This document shows positions 51,906 to 60,538 of a stretch of 64,000 nt of DNA, one piece after another. Every line of letters starts with the position of its first letter. Within the stretch, counting starts at the first letter, position 1. Under the pieces are notes generated by a model. That model was not told where the DNA came from and did no database searches. It saw only the letters and a program-made list of their open reading frames with translations. The stretch is from Motilimonas eburnea (GTDB taxonomy: Bacteria; Pseudomonadota; Gammaproteobacteria; Enterobacterales; CBDFNC01). The stretch is from the NCBI RefSeq assembly GCF_021295345.1, contig NZ_JAIMJB010000015.1, positions 1-64,000 on the forward strand, in the 5' to 3' direction. A program made the translations under genes and the position numbers.

Positions 51906-54320
51906 TTAAACTTTAGCCCAAACGCCCCATGGACCAGTAGTCGCTGGGTTTTCACCAGTAGTCCACCACTTAGCTTCGTAAGTTACACCGTCAACGATAA
52001 CGCGATCGCCTTTAGTGTAAACTGCGTCAGCGCTCCAAGTTGTGTTACCTGGCTCAGTTGTTGGTTCAACTGTAGGTTCAGCAGTAGGCTCAACTGTTGG
52101 TTCTGCAGTAGGCTCAACTGTTGGCTCAGCAGTTGGTGCAACAGTAGGAGTTACGCCACCTTCACACTGAACTTCAGTCCAGAACCAGTTACCGCCTGCA
52201 GCTGGAGTTTCCCAAGTACCTGGGCTGTTCTTCGCTACGAAACATAGGCCGTTGTAAGTCACTAGGTCGCCGTTCTTAACAGTAGTTTGACCTGGTACCC
52301 AAACGATAGCGCCTGATGGTGGTTGAGTAGGCTCAACTGTTGGCTCAGCAGTAGGCTCAGCTGTTGGCTCAGCAGTAGGCTCAGCTGTTGGTTCAGCAGT
52401 AGGCTCAGCTGTTGGCTCAGCTGTTGGTTCAGCAGTAGGCTCAGCTGTTGGTTCAGCAGTAGGCTCAGCTGTTGGTTCAGCAGTAGGCTCAGCTGTTGGT
52501 TCAGCAGTAGGCTCAGCTGTTGGTTCAGCAGTTGGAGTCGGAGTTGGTACAACGTAACCGTTTAGACCTTCATGCATTGCATTTAGGATGTCACCGTTGT
52601 CCGCATCGATTTCCCATGAGAATAGACCTGCTAGACCTAGGTCACGAACGTATGCGCCTTTAGCTTTAACACTGCGTGCGTCATCAAACGTGATTAGCTT
52701 ACCGTTAGAGCGGTTCCAAACGTAAGGTGCTTGTGCTTGCTCATCGTAACCGTATTCAAAACCGTTTACGCCAGTGTTGTTCGCACCTAGCATGTACTGT
52801 TTGATACCTTTGTAGTCGATTACGCCAGCTTCCCAAACGCCTTGAGCTTTAGTACCGGTTAACTTACCGTTACCTGTACCTGTCATTGGGTCATTTGGAT
52901 CAGTTAGGCTAGATGGCATTACGCCGTCCCAACCACGACCGTACATAGCCGCACCTACAACAAGTTTGTTAGCTGGTACGTTTTGCGCAAGTAGTAACTG
53001 GATTGCGTTGTCAGTTGTGTAAGCAGGACCTTTGAAAGGAACGCCTTCAGCATCAACACCGCTACCGTCACACTGGCCAGGCGCCATGAATGAACCACAG
53101 TAAAGTGCAGTTTGGTGACCTGGTACGTTGTTCCAGCCGCCGTAGAAGTCATAAGTCATGGCGAAGATGTAGTCCATGTACTGAACTGCTTGGCCGTAAT
53201 CTACGTCTTCAATCTTGTCGAAACCAACACCGATAGCAGAAGTTAGTTCGTATGGCTTGCCATTTTGCGCTTCTAGCTCGTCTAGCATTGCGCGTAGCTC
53301 TTGCATTAATGCAATGTAAGCAGGACCATCTTTAACAGGGTCACCTAGGTTAGCGTTCTCACCGCCACCACCAGGGAATTCCCAGTCGATGTCCACACCG
53401 TCGAAGAATTTCCAAGTAGTTAGGAACTCTTTAACAGATGCAACGAAGATGTCACGCTTAGCTTTGTCAGTGAAGCTAAAGAATGGGTCAGATAGTGTCC
53501 AACCACCTACAGAAGGTAGGATCTTCAGATCAGGATTACGCTGTTTAAGCGCCATCATCATCGCAAAGTTACCTTTGATTGGTGTGTTGAAGTCATGACC
53601 TGCTTGCTTGAAGCTCTTTTGGTATGCAGCCCATGGATCGTGGATTACAACTTCGTAATCTGGCACGCCAGAACAGGCTGTTTTAAGTGCGTTGAAGCTG
53701 TTGCCGCCAACCGATTTCAAAGACTCGTTAGGACCACAGATTGGAATGAAGCCGTAAAGAATGTGAGTTAGGTTGTCGACTGGGATGTTGTCAACTGTGT
53801 AACCACGGTCGTAAATACCCCATTCAACGAAGTAAGTACCCACAACAGTGTTCTTATCAGTATTGTAAGACTTGTTGTTTGGATCTACGTTCATTGTTAG
53901 TGGCGCAAGGTGTGAACCGTCAGTGTCAGCAACAGTTAGTTTTGCTGCAGCACCTTTAGTACAACCAGTCGCGTCACACGCTTCGATTACTACATCGTAA
54001 ACACCGCCTTTCGCGTAACCAAAAGTTGCTGTTGTTTGGCTACCAGTGATTGGGCCAGACGCAACTTCTACGCCATCAAAGTACACTTTGTAAGTGTCAC
54101 CAGGAGTACCTGACCACTGGTTGAATTTGATTGCGATTTTGGCTTCTTCATTGTACTTAACCATGGATTTGTAACCAGAAGTGGTTTCCATCGCAAGTTC
54201 AACTTTAGAGAATTGTAGGTTGTTAGAACCGTACATGTCGATGCTTGGTGCAGCAGGTGCAGCCATTACGCTACCACTGATGGCTGCCAAGATAGATGCA
54301 GCTAAGATATTTCTCTTCAT
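51906..54320 (-). CDS. Secreted ChiA-type GH18 chitinase with TAEP linkers and two CBM modules (second of tandem pair)
   Basis: The ATG at 54320 after AAAGGAATGGACTT gives 804 residues. A signal peptide ends VMAA. The ChiA-type N-terminal beta domain (about 25-135) precedes a GH18 barrel (about 140-600) with DGVDIDWE, catalytic Glu314. A long Pro-Thr-Ala-Glu repeat linker (about 610-675) follows, then a binding module (LVTYNGLCFVAKN), a second TxEP linker and a terminal CBM5/12 (YEAKWWTTGENP). It is an extracellular chitinase. It is a close paralogue of 54809-57184, sharing DTDGSHL.PL...DPNN, THI.YGF.PICGPNESL and TLSDPF. The two differ in the penultimate module. Each has its own leader with GGA-loop hairpins and its own terminator, so they are separate transcription units. 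Confidence 0.95.
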   Translation of the reverse strand: MKRNILAASILAAISGSVMAAPAAPSIDMYGSNNLQFSKVELAMETTSGYKSMVKYNEEAKIAIKFNQWSGTPGDTYKVYFDGVEVASGPITGSQTTATFGYAKGGVYDVVIEACDATGCTKGAAAKLTVADTDGSHLAPLTMNVDPNNKSYNTDKNTVVGTYFVEWGIYDRGYTVDNIPVDNLTHILYGFIPICGPNESLKSVGGNSFNALKTACSGVPDYEVVIHDPWAAYQKSFKQAGHDFNTPIKGNFAMMMALKQRNPDLKILPSVGGWTLSDPFFSFTDKAKRDIFVASVKEFLTTWKFFDGVDIDWEFPGGGGENANLGDPVKDGPAYIALMQELRAMLDELEAQNGKPYELTSAIGVGFDKIEDVDYGQAVQYMDYIFAMTYDFYGGWNNVPGHQTALYCGSFMAPGQCDGSGVDAEGVPFKGPAYTTDNAIQLLLAQNVPANKLVVGAAMYGRGWDGVMPSSLTDPNDPMTGTGNGKLTGTKAQGVWEAGVIDYKGIKQYMLGANNTGVNGFEYGYDEQAQAPYVWNRSNGKLITFDDARSVKAKGAYVRDLGLAGLFSWEIDADNGDILNAMHEGLNGYVVPTPTPTAEPTAEPTAEPTAEPTAEPTAEPTAEPTAEPTAEPTAEPTAEPTAEPTAEPTAEPTAEPTAEPTVEPTQPPSGAIVWVPGQTTVKNGDLVTYNGLCFVAKNSPGTWETPAAGGNWFWTEVQCEGGVTPTVAPTAEPTVEPTAEPTVEPTAEPTVEPTTEPGNTTWSADAVYTKGDRVIVDGVTYEAKWWTTGENPATTGPWGVWAKV
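52326..52545 (-). repeat. 12-bp tandem repeats coding the (TAEP)n linker
   Basis: About 18 near-identical 12-bp units encode Pro-Thr-Ala-Glu. Alternating GCTGAGCC/GCTGAACC codon variants show a 24-bp higher-order period, which suggests growth by two-unit duplications. A second, shorter array at 52050-52140 contains Thr-Val-Glu variants. Such arrays commonly vary in copy number. Confidence 0.85.
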
Positions 54321-54321
54321 A

Positions 54322-54338
54322 AGTCCATTCCTTTGACT
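54322..54338 (-). promoter_or_regulatory. Hairpin enclosing the chitinase ribosome site (putative CsrA site)
   Basis: On the minus strand AGTC-AAAGGAATG-GACT places the Shine-Dalgarno AGGA in the loop of a 4-bp hairpin one base before the start codon. The sequence is identical to 57186-57202 in the paralogous gene. Confidence 0.45.
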
Positions 54339-54431
54339 AGTCATTGAGAATTCAGAGTCAATTTGAAATTGTGCAAAAGATAGACAGAGGTAGGGTTGCA
54401 ACAGGGGCTGCAATATCCTTATCCAGTTAGC

Positions 54432-54481
54432 TTGCCTATCCTTGGCAACATATAAACCAGTAATTTGTGGGCCTCCTGGCC
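54432..54481 (-). promoter_or_regulatory. Tandem AGGA-loop hairpins in chitinase leader (putative CsrA/RsmA sites)
   Basis: On the minus strand GGCC-AGGA-GGCC (54470-54481) is followed 21 nt later by TTGCC-AAGGATA-GGCAA (54432-54448). Both stems are perfect and both loops expose AGGA. Order, spacing and loop sequences match the leaders at 30784-30830 and 57289-57334, while the sequence between hairpins is not conserved. Confidence 0.52.
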
Positions 54482-54744
54482 ATACTGATTCATTTCAAAA
54501 AGTGTAGTCTTGTTCAGACTTAAGACAATATAGGAGTATCTGATGCTAAGGGCAAGACAGGGAAAGTGCTAAACGTGATGGAGCTAAAAAAAATGGTGAA
54601 TAAATCGTCGTAAATAAAATGTTAAGCCGCGAGGTTTTAGGTTTTTTATCTATTTTTATATTTAGTTCAGGTTGTTAGTGCTTTTTAGTGGGGCTGTTTT
54701 ATTGAAAGCTATAATTGTTATGTGGATCAAATTGTGTAAATAAA

Positions 54745-54773
54745 ACGAGGGGAATGTGATCCATTCCCCTCGT
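54745..54773 (-). terminator. Rho-independent terminator of the chitinase at 54809-57184
   Basis: ACGAGGGGAATG and CATTCCCCTCGT pair around 5 nt, 36 bp past the stop, with TTTTATT following on the minus strand. Confidence 0.85.
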
Positions 54774-54808
54774 CAATTACTTATCGCTTTAACCTATTTT
54801 GTTAAAAG

Positions 54809-57184
54809 TTAAAGCTTTTTCCAAACGCCCCATTCACCTGATTGGGCGGGGTTGTCACCTTGTGTCCACCATTTAGCTTGGTACTTCACGCCGTTGTAAA
54901 GCACTTCATCGCCACCATTGTAAACTTGGCTTTCTGACCAGGTTGTGTCACCAGCTGGAGGTTGAGTTGGTTCAACCGTTGGTTCAGCCGTTGGCTCTAC
55001 TGTAGGTTCAGCCGTTGGCTCTACTGTAGGTTCAACACTTGGCTCCGCCGTTGGCTCGCTTGAAGGCACGGTGCCTGATCCTACTTTAGTCCATGCATTG
55101 TCAGCAGCCCAACCATTTACTGGCTCATAGGCACCACCTAAGTTACACCAGCCCGCCACGCTACATTGGTAAATGCCGCCATCGCTAGCAAGTACTTTGG
55201 TGCCAGCGGTGTAGCTACCGAGTCCATCTGGGTAAACGAAATCATAGTCACCCGCTGGTGGTTGTGTTGGCTCAGCTGTTGGTTCTGCTGTAGGCTCAGC
55301 CGTTGGTTCTGCTGTAGGCTCAGCTGTTGGTTCTGCTGTAGGCTCAGCTGTTGGTTCTGCTGTAGGCTCAGCTGTTGGTTCAGCAGTTGGTTCTATCGTT
55401 GGTGGTGTAGTTGGTACAGGAGTCACCACAACATGACCCGCTAGGCCTTCTTGCATGGCGTTTAGGATATCGCCGTTATCGGCATCGATTTCCCACGAGA
55501 ATAAGCCTGCAAAGCCATTTTCTTTAACGTACGCACCTTTAGCTAATACCGAACGACGATCATCATAAGTGATCAAATCACCCGTTGCAGGGTTCCAGGC
55601 ATAGGGGGCTTCGGCGACTTCGTCATAGAACTTTTGTACCGATGGGTTGTTGATGTAATCACGTACGACATCTTTATAGTCGATAACGCCAGCTTCCCAT
55701 GAGCCTTTTACTTTACCATTACCGACGCCTGTCATTGGGTTAGCAGGATCTGTCATTGACTCTTGGGTTACACCTGTCCATCCGCGAGCGTACATGGCCG
55801 CGCCTACAACCAGTTTGTTAGCTGGTACGCCTTTTTCTAGCAGTAGGTTAATACCGTTTGCAGAAGTGTAAGCTGGTCCTTTACGTGGGTTACCTTCAGC
55901 ATCAAGACCTTTACCTTCACATTCGTCAGCGCTCATGTGGCTGCCACAGTACAGGGCGGTTTGATGGCCAACAACATTATTCCAACCACCGTAGTAGTCG
56001 TAAGTCATGGCGAAGATGTAGTCCATGTAAGGCACAGCATCAATGTAGTTAACGTCTTCAATCTTGTCGTAACCAACACCTACGGCAGAAGTTAGTTGGT
56101 AAGTACGGCCCGTTTCTGCTGATAACTCATCTAGCATAGCGCGTAATTCTTTCATTAGATCTGCGTATGCTTGACCGTCTAAGTCTGGATTACCCTTGGT
56201 TGGGTGAGCGCCTTGGCCGCCTGGGTATTCCCAGTCAATGTCGATACCGTCGAAGAATTTCCAAGTTTGTAGGAAACGTTTCGCAGAAGCCACAAAGATG
56301 TCACGCTTAGACTTGTCTACGAAATCGTAGAATGGGTCAGATAGGGTCCAGCCACCAATCGAAGGTAGAATTTTTAGATCAGGGTAGCGTTGTTTTAACG
56401 CCATCATTTGACCATATGTGCCCTTGTAAGGGGTAGAGTGAATATCATTACCTTGTGGCATTTGGATGGCTGCCCACGGGTCGTGGATCACCATTTCGTA
56501 ATCAGGTGTACCCGCACAAGCGCGCTCTAGAGCGGCTAAACTGTTACCGTTTTCGATTTCACCCAGTGATTCGTTGGGACCACAGATTGGCACGAAACCG
56601 TAAATAATGTGGGTTAAGTTTTGCGCTGGAATTTGGTCAACTGAGAATTTACGGCCGTAAACGCCCCATTCTACAAAGTAAGTACCTACTACCGTATTTT
56701 CTGGCGTGGTGTAGTTACCATTGTTTGGGTCTACCTTCATCGGTAGTGGATCTAAGTGGCTACCATCTGTGTCTGCAACCACGATATTTTTCGCTGCACT
56801 TTCGCTACACGCGCCTGTGTCGTCACATAACTTAACAGTAAGAGCGTATTGACCGCCTTTCTTCACTTGTAGGTCAACCACGCCTTTTTGTACTGGTGTT
56901 GCAGCGATGGTTGCTTCATGCGCGACTTCACCGTTTAGCAATACTTGCCATTTAGTACCTGGTTCACCTGACCACATGTCCCAAGTAACAGGAACCGTTG
57001 CCGCATCTTTTACAACAAATAGGTCTTTATAAGCAGTGGCAGCTTGATCGACTTCAATGATGGAGTAGTTGTCTTCCATCCACTGTACGATAGGAGTACC
57101 AGGCGCTGCCATAGCAGCGCTGCTCATGCCCATGGCAACTGCCACAGCTAATGAGCTTTTAACAAAAACATTTGATTTCTTCAT
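54809..57184 (-). CDS. Secreted ChiA-type GH18 chitinase with TAEP linkers and two CBM modules (first of tandem pair)
   Basis: The 791-residue product has a signal peptide ending SAAMAA and a ChiA N-terminal beta domain (about 27-140). The GH18 catalytic domain (about 145-595) has DGIDIDWE, catalytic Glu319, close to the position in Serratia ChiA (Glu315). A TAEP linker and a module with YQCSVAGWCNLGGAYEPVNGWAADNAW follow; the latter is very like the first CBM of the GH5 enzyme at 5588. A second TxEP linker leads to a terminal CBM5/12 (YQAKWWTQGDNP). It is a secreted chitinase, probably from a local duplication with the gene at 51906. The pair interrupts the hemE-yjaG neighbourhood found in enteric bacteria. 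Confidence 0.95.
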   Translation of the reverse strand: MKKSNVFVKSSLAVAVAMGMSSAAMAAPGTPIVQWMEDNYSIIEVDQAATAYKDLFVVKDAATVPVTWDMWSGEPGTKWQVLLNGEVAHEATIAATPVQKGVVDLQVKKGGQYALTVKLCDDTGACSESAAKNIVVADTDGSHLDPLPMKVDPNNGNYTTPENTVVGTYFVEWGVYGRKFSVDQIPAQNLTHIIYGFVPICGPNESLGEIENGNSLAALERACAGTPDYEMVIHDPWAAIQMPQGNDIHSTPYKGTYGQMMALKQRYPDLKILPSIGGWTLSDPFYDFVDKSKRDIFVASAKRFLQTWKFFDGIDIDWEYPGGQGAHPTKGNPDLDGQAYADLMKELRAMLDELSAETGRTYQLTSAVGVGYDKIEDVNYIDAVPYMDYIFAMTYDYYGGWNNVVGHQTALYCGSHMSADECEGKGLDAEGNPRKGPAYTSANGINLLLEKGVPANKLVVGAAMYARGWTGVTQESMTDPANPMTGVGNGKVKGSWEAGVIDYKDVVRDYINNPSVQKFYDEVAEAPYAWNPATGDLITYDDRRSVLAKGAYVKENGFAGLFSWEIDADNGDILNAMQEGLAGHVVVTPVPTTPPTIEPTAEPTAEPTAEPTAEPTAEPTAEPTAEPTAEPTAEPTAEPTQPPAGDYDFVYPDGLGSYTAGTKVLASDGGIYQCSVAGWCNLGGAYEPVNGWAADNAWTKVGSGTVPSSEPTAEPSVEPTVEPTAEPTVEPTAEPTVEPTQPPAGDTTWSESQVYNGGDEVLYNGVKYQAKWWTQGDNPAQSGEWGVWKKL
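55260..55402 (-). repeat. 12-bp tandem repeats coding a (TAEP)n linker
   Basis: About 11 units of 12 bp encode Pro-Thr-Ala-Glu with a 24-bp super-period (GTAGGCTCAGC alternating with GTTGGTTCTGC on the plus strand). It is shorter than the array in the neighbouring chitinase (52326-52545), so the two linkers have changed copy number since duplication. Confidence 0.82.
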
Positions 57185-57185
57185 G

Positions 57186-57202
57186 AGTCCATTCCTTTGA
57201 CT
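57186..57202 (-). promoter_or_regulatory. Hairpin enclosing the chitinase ribosome site (putative CsrA site)
   Basis: AGTC-AAAGGAATG-GACT on the minus strand holds the Shine-Dalgarno in its loop, one base before the start codon, identical to the element at 54322-54338. Confidence 0.45.
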
Positions 57203-57288
57203 TTAACACGAGAAAACACAGATAAGAGAACTGAATAACGCAGACAGGTTGTGTCATGAACAGAGTCATAACATCAATTTAAGAACAC

Positions 57289-57334
57289 GCCTATCCTTGG
57301 CCTTTCAGTGCTTTAGTTAGGTCTCCTGACCTAA
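57289..57334 (-). promoter_or_regulatory. Tandem AGGA-loop hairpins in chitinase leader (putative CsrA/RsmA sites)
   Basis: On the minus strand TTAGGTC-AGGA-GACCTAA (57317-57334, a perfect 7-bp stem) is followed 15 nt later by GCC-AAGGATA-GGC (57289-57301). The second loop is identical to that at 54432-54448. This is the best-formed member of the three leaders. Confidence 0.55.
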
Positions 57335-57500
57335 ACACACTTATTGTGCATCACCTTGCTCATACCAGAGCAGGGTTAAATTTAGCCTGATAAATCGACA
57401 ACGCCAAACGCAATCCTTATAAATGAGAGTTTACTCACCTTTAATCGGCTCTTAGGGCGTTTCGTCATGGATTTCACGATTAACGCAGCCAATCAGCCAT

Positions 57501-58442
57501 TTAGTAACCCAGTGTAAAATCAATCTGATGCAATAGCGGCTGACGTTGCTGCCTGCGCAGAAAATTATCCAGAAAAATGTGCGCGACCTGTTGCGGCGAG
57601 CTGATTGCCGCAATATGGGGGGTGATGGTGAGATGTGGGCAGCGCCATAGTGGTGAGTCGCTAGCTAAAGGCTCCACTGAAAACACATCACAAAAGGCAT
57701 GAGCTATCTGTCGCTGCGTTAGCGCATCATACAAATCCTTTTCGTTTACACTCGCGCCGCGACCCACATTGAAAAATAAGCTGTAGTGGGGCATTTGCTT
57801 AAAGCACGAAGCATTAAATAAGCCTTGGGTTTCTTTGGTCAGTGGCAAAGAATTGACCACAATATCGGCTTGGGAGAGGGCGGTGTGTAACTGCGAGAGT
57901 GGATAACATTGTAAAAAGTCTTCTCGCTGTTGACCGCTTCGATTCACGCCCAGTGTTGTTAAACCAAAATGACGCGCCGTTTGCGCGACATGTTGACCAA
58001 TAGAGCCGGTGCCCACTATCAAGATGGTCATGCCTTGGATACTGTGATAGCCATGAGAAAGCCATCGCTGCTGGCCTTGCTGCTGCCGATAGAGGCCAAA
58101 TTGGCGCTGATAATCGAGCAAGTGACCAAACACATACTCGCTGATGAGCGGTCCGAAAATGCCCTTAACCCCAGTTACTTGGCATGAGTCAGCTAAACTT
58201 GCACCGGCGAGGGCATCAACTCCCGCAAAGGTGGACTGCAGCCATTGCAGATTGGGAAGTTTGGGTAACAGTGGTCGAATTAATGCGGGCTCAGCCAGTG
58301 CTAAGGTAATTTGTTGCTGCATCGAGGCGACAGAGTCGATATTATCACTCACCAACATCGATACATCGGCCGGCAACTTGTCTGCTAGGGCTTGTTGATA
58401 TTGCAGGGCGTCTTGGCTCAGTATCAGTAGTGTGTGTCGCAT
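57501..58442 (-). CDS. D-2-hydroxyacid dehydrogenase (GhrA-like)
   Basis: The 313-residue protein has the NAD(P)-binding motif VGTGSIGQHVA (about residues 143-153), followed by VNRSG at the end of strand 2, which favours NADP(H). NSLPLTKETQGLFN, FFNVGRGASV and a catalytic HIAA (ITPHIAAIS) are present. It should reduce glyoxylate, hydroxypyruvate or a similar 2-keto acid. Its start lies 31 bp from the divergent yjaG GTG start. It is the only metabolic gene between the chitinases and yjaG. Confidence 0.85.
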   Translation of the reverse strand: MRHTLLILSQDALQYQQALADKLPADVSMLVSDNIDSVASMQQQITLALAEPALIRPLLPKLPNLQWLQSTFAGVDALAGASLADSCQVTGVKGIFGPLISEYVFGHLLDYQRQFGLYRQQQGQQRWLSHGYHSIQGMTILIVGTGSIGQHVAQTARHFGLTTLGVNRSGQQREDFLQCYPLSQLHTALSQADIVVNSLPLTKETQGLFNASCFKQMPHYSLFFNVGRGASVNEKDLYDALTQRQIAHAFCDVFSVEPLASDSPLWRCPHLTITPHIAAISSPQQVAHIFLDNFLRRQQRQPLLHQIDFTLGY

Positions 58443-58473
58443 CTTTATCCTTAAGCACTTAGCAGGTTACATT

Positions 58474-59055
58474 GTGGTAAAAAACATTAATAAGCAACTT
58501 AATCAATTTGCGCCATGGCAACAAGTGACTTTTTGCATCGCTCTGGCTGAGCGTATGTACCCCAATTATGTTTTGTTTTGTGAAGGCACCGAGTTTGCGG
58601 GGCAGGCTCAATTTCGCAAAATACTGGACCTGTTTTGGGAAAAGTTGATCGTAAAAAATGCCAAGGTCAATTTTGAAATCCAAAGTGAGCATTTTGAGTC
58701 AGCCATTCCTAATGTCGAAGATTATGACATGTATGGTGTGTATCCTGCCTTGGATGCGTGCGTGGTGATGACCTGCGCTTTCAACTTAATGTTAAACAAG
58801 CAAGACGATGCTGAAGAAGCCATTAATGCCAGTCAAACGTCTATCGCCACAGTGGCCAGTTTTATCGAGGCGACATCGGAGCAAGCATTATCGGAAGACG
58901 AGATTTTTGCAGATGAATTAATGGAGCAAGAGCTGGCGTTTCAACAAACGTTAATTGACCAGCTTGATAAACAAAGAAGCCCAGATTTACTCAAAGCGAT
59001 TAGAAAATTTGCTCGTAATCAGGGCATCAGCAATATAGGGATTAGCTTAGACTAA
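58474..59055 (+). CDS. yjaG: YjaG family protein (DUF416)
   Basis: A GTG at 58474, seven bases after AGG, gives 193 residues and matches the length of E. coli YjaG (196); a GTG 42 bp upstream would add an unconserved extension. Typical motifs are WQQVTFCIALAERMYPNY, ILDLFWEKLIVKNAKVNF and YDMYGVYPALDACV. The function of DUF416 is unknown. As in E. coli, it lies just before hupA and purDH, here with a CNNM-family gene on the opposite strand between yjaG and hupA. Confidence 0.88.
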   Translation: MVKNINKQLNQFAPWQQVTFCIALAERMYPNYVLFCEGTEFAGQAQFRKILDLFWEKLIVKNAKVNFEIQSEHFESAIPNVEDYDMYGVYPALDACVVMTCAFNLMLNKQDDAEEAINASQTSIATVASFIEATSEQALSEDEIFADELMEQELAFQQTLIDQLDKQRSPDLLKAIRKFARNQGISNIGISLD

Positions 59056-59065
59056 CCCCAACATA

Positions 59066-60118
59066 TTACTCTGGTTTTTCTATAATGCCATCGGTGTTAC
59101 GCTGATGGCGGATCCAACGCGCTTTCGCTAAGCGTTGCATGTCGGCTATCTTATCCTGCTCATCAACGATTTCGATTCCGAGCAAGGTTTCAACAACATC
59201 TTCCATCGTCACTATTCCCTGCACGTCGCCATACTCGTCAACGACGAGGGCAATGTGATTACGCTTTTCCAATAAACTTTGGAACAAGGTCGGTATCGCA
59301 GCCGTGTCAGGTACGACATAAATAGGCTGTAGCAGTTGCCCCAGCTTCACGTTTTCGTCAACTTGTTGGTTCATTAAAATGTCATGCTTGTGAACATAGC
59401 CAATCACATTGTCTTTTTCTTTACTGCTGAGCAGAATACGAGAGAAAGGGGCATCTGCATGTTGGCTTAGGTATTCACTCACTGTCATGTTTTTATCGAC
59501 TGAAAATAAAACGGTACGCGGCGTCATAATATTTTTCAGCTTAGTGTCACGGGTACTCAGCAGGCTGTTAATGATTTTACCTTCGTTATCGGCTAGCTGG
59601 CCGGTCTCACTGCCTAGGTGCGCCATGGCGGCGATTTCTTCACGTATGTGCTGATGCTCACTGTGTTGTTTACCAATTAAGCGAGTAATGACGTCGGATA
59701 ACCAAATAAAAGGTTTCAGCAACTTAATCATCACGATCAAGATAGGCCCAATTAACAAACCAAATTGACGCCAGTAGGTTGCGCCGATGGTTTTTGGCAA
59801 AATTTCAGAGAATACCAAGATAATCAGGGTCAGTACCGCCGAGGTAATGCCGATGTATTGGTTGTTGAAAATGACGGCCGCCTGTGCGCCAACACCTGCT
59901 GCCCCAACGGTATGGGCAATGGTATTGAGAGTCAAGATAGCCGCCAAAGGTTGATCAATTTTTTGCTTCAATTGTTCTAACTGGGCACTACGAGTCGGAT
60001 GTTTGATCGCTTGAGCACGAATATAACTAGGCGTGATGCTGAGCAAGACGGCTTCTAACACCGAACAAACAAATGAAACACCAACGGCTAATGCCAAATA
60101 GAAAGTTAAAAGAAACAA
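59066..60118 (-). CDS. CNNM-domain membrane protein with CBS pair (hemolysin C/CorC-related family)
   Basis: The 350-residue protein has an N-terminal CNNM (DUF21) domain with three to four membrane helices (about residues 1-140), then a CBS-pair region (about 195-320; IMTPRTVLFSVDK, GYVHKHDILM, VDEYGDVQGIVTMEDVVETLLG). Relatives are implicated in Mg2+/Co2+ efflux. It lacks the extended C-terminal CorC_HlyC domain. The start codon is TTG, supported by CAGGAGCGACC immediately upstream. It is convergent with yjaG. Confidence 0.85.
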   Translation of the reverse strand: MFLLTFYLALAVGVSFVCSVLEAVLLSITPSYIRAQAIKHPTRSAQLEQLKQKIDQPLAAILTLNTIAHTVGAAGVGAQAAVIFNNQYIGITSAVLTLIILVFSEILPKTIGATYWRQFGLLIGPILIVMIKLLKPFIWLSDVITRLIGKQHSEHQHIREEIAAMAHLGSETGQLADNEGKIINSLLSTRDTKLKNIMTPRTVLFSVDKNMTVSEYLSQHADAPFSRILLSSKEKDNVIGYVHKHDILMNQQVDENVKLGQLLQPIYVVPDTAAIPTLFQSLLEKRNHIALVVDEYGDVQGIVTMEDVVETLLGIEIVDEQDKIADMQRLAKARWIRHQRNTDGIIEKPE

Positions 60119-60538
60119 GGTCGCTCCTGTAAGCCATGTTTAGGTCAAAGATACGGTAAAAAAATAGTTTACTTCATTCTCTCTGAAGGAAAAGCCTTTT
60201 TAAATGAATCCTTGTTCATTTTTACCTGTTTCGGGGAAAGGAAGCTGTTGTGCAATATTTCAGCACCATCTCATCGCGCAACGGGGAGACCATTTTGCAT
60301 ATTTGGGGTGTGTTTATTGTGTGAAAATGTCGAAGATGGCGATTTGTTGCGATTATATTTCAATCATCTAGCCGCGTTTTAGTTAAAAGTAGCGGCTAAA
60401 TTGTGAGCTTACACGCAGAAGTTGGTTAAAGGGCAGACGGTTAGGCAGTTTTAAGAGATAAACCCTTTGCGCACGGCGTTGTTTTTGAATACATTGAACC
60501 CGCTATTAAGTCCACAACGACCTTGGAAAGGAAGTCAC
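60119..60538. other. 420-bp divergent promoter region of the CNNM gene and hupA
   Basis: No gene is seen. An open frame from 60467 reads into hupA, but the conserved HU start (MNKTQL) is at 60539, preceded by GGAAAGGAAGTCAC. The hupA promoter and any FIS/CRP sites must lie here; I cannot place them with confidence. Confidence 0.55.

Larger units (their letters stand above)
54339..54808. other. 470-bp region between the tandem chitinase genes
   Basis: It contains the leader of the chitinase starting at 54320 (hairpins at 54432-54481), a very AT-rich promoter-like stretch at about 54590-54740, and the terminator of the upstream chitinase at 54745-54773. No gene is seen. Confidence 0.65.
57185..57500. 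other. 316-bp region upstream of the first tandem chitinase
   Basis: It contains the chitinase leader (hairpins 57186-57202 and 57289-57334), its promoter, and the 3' flank of the dehydrogenase gene ending at 57501. No terminator-like hairpin is obvious for the dehydrogenase. Confidence 0.6.

Noticed and set aside
52262-52565. Leu/Gln- or Ser/Cys/Trp-rich frames over the TAEP repeat
   Set aside because: Same cause: a 12-bp repeat stays open in all frames; the chitinase frame is the coding one.
57185-57360. c-di-GMP-I (GEMM) riboswitch in the chitinase leaders
   Set aside because: The hairpins recalled GEMM elements known before chitin genes in Vibrio, but the conserved GEMM core (CACGCACAGGGCAAACC, GGACGCAAAGCC) is absent.
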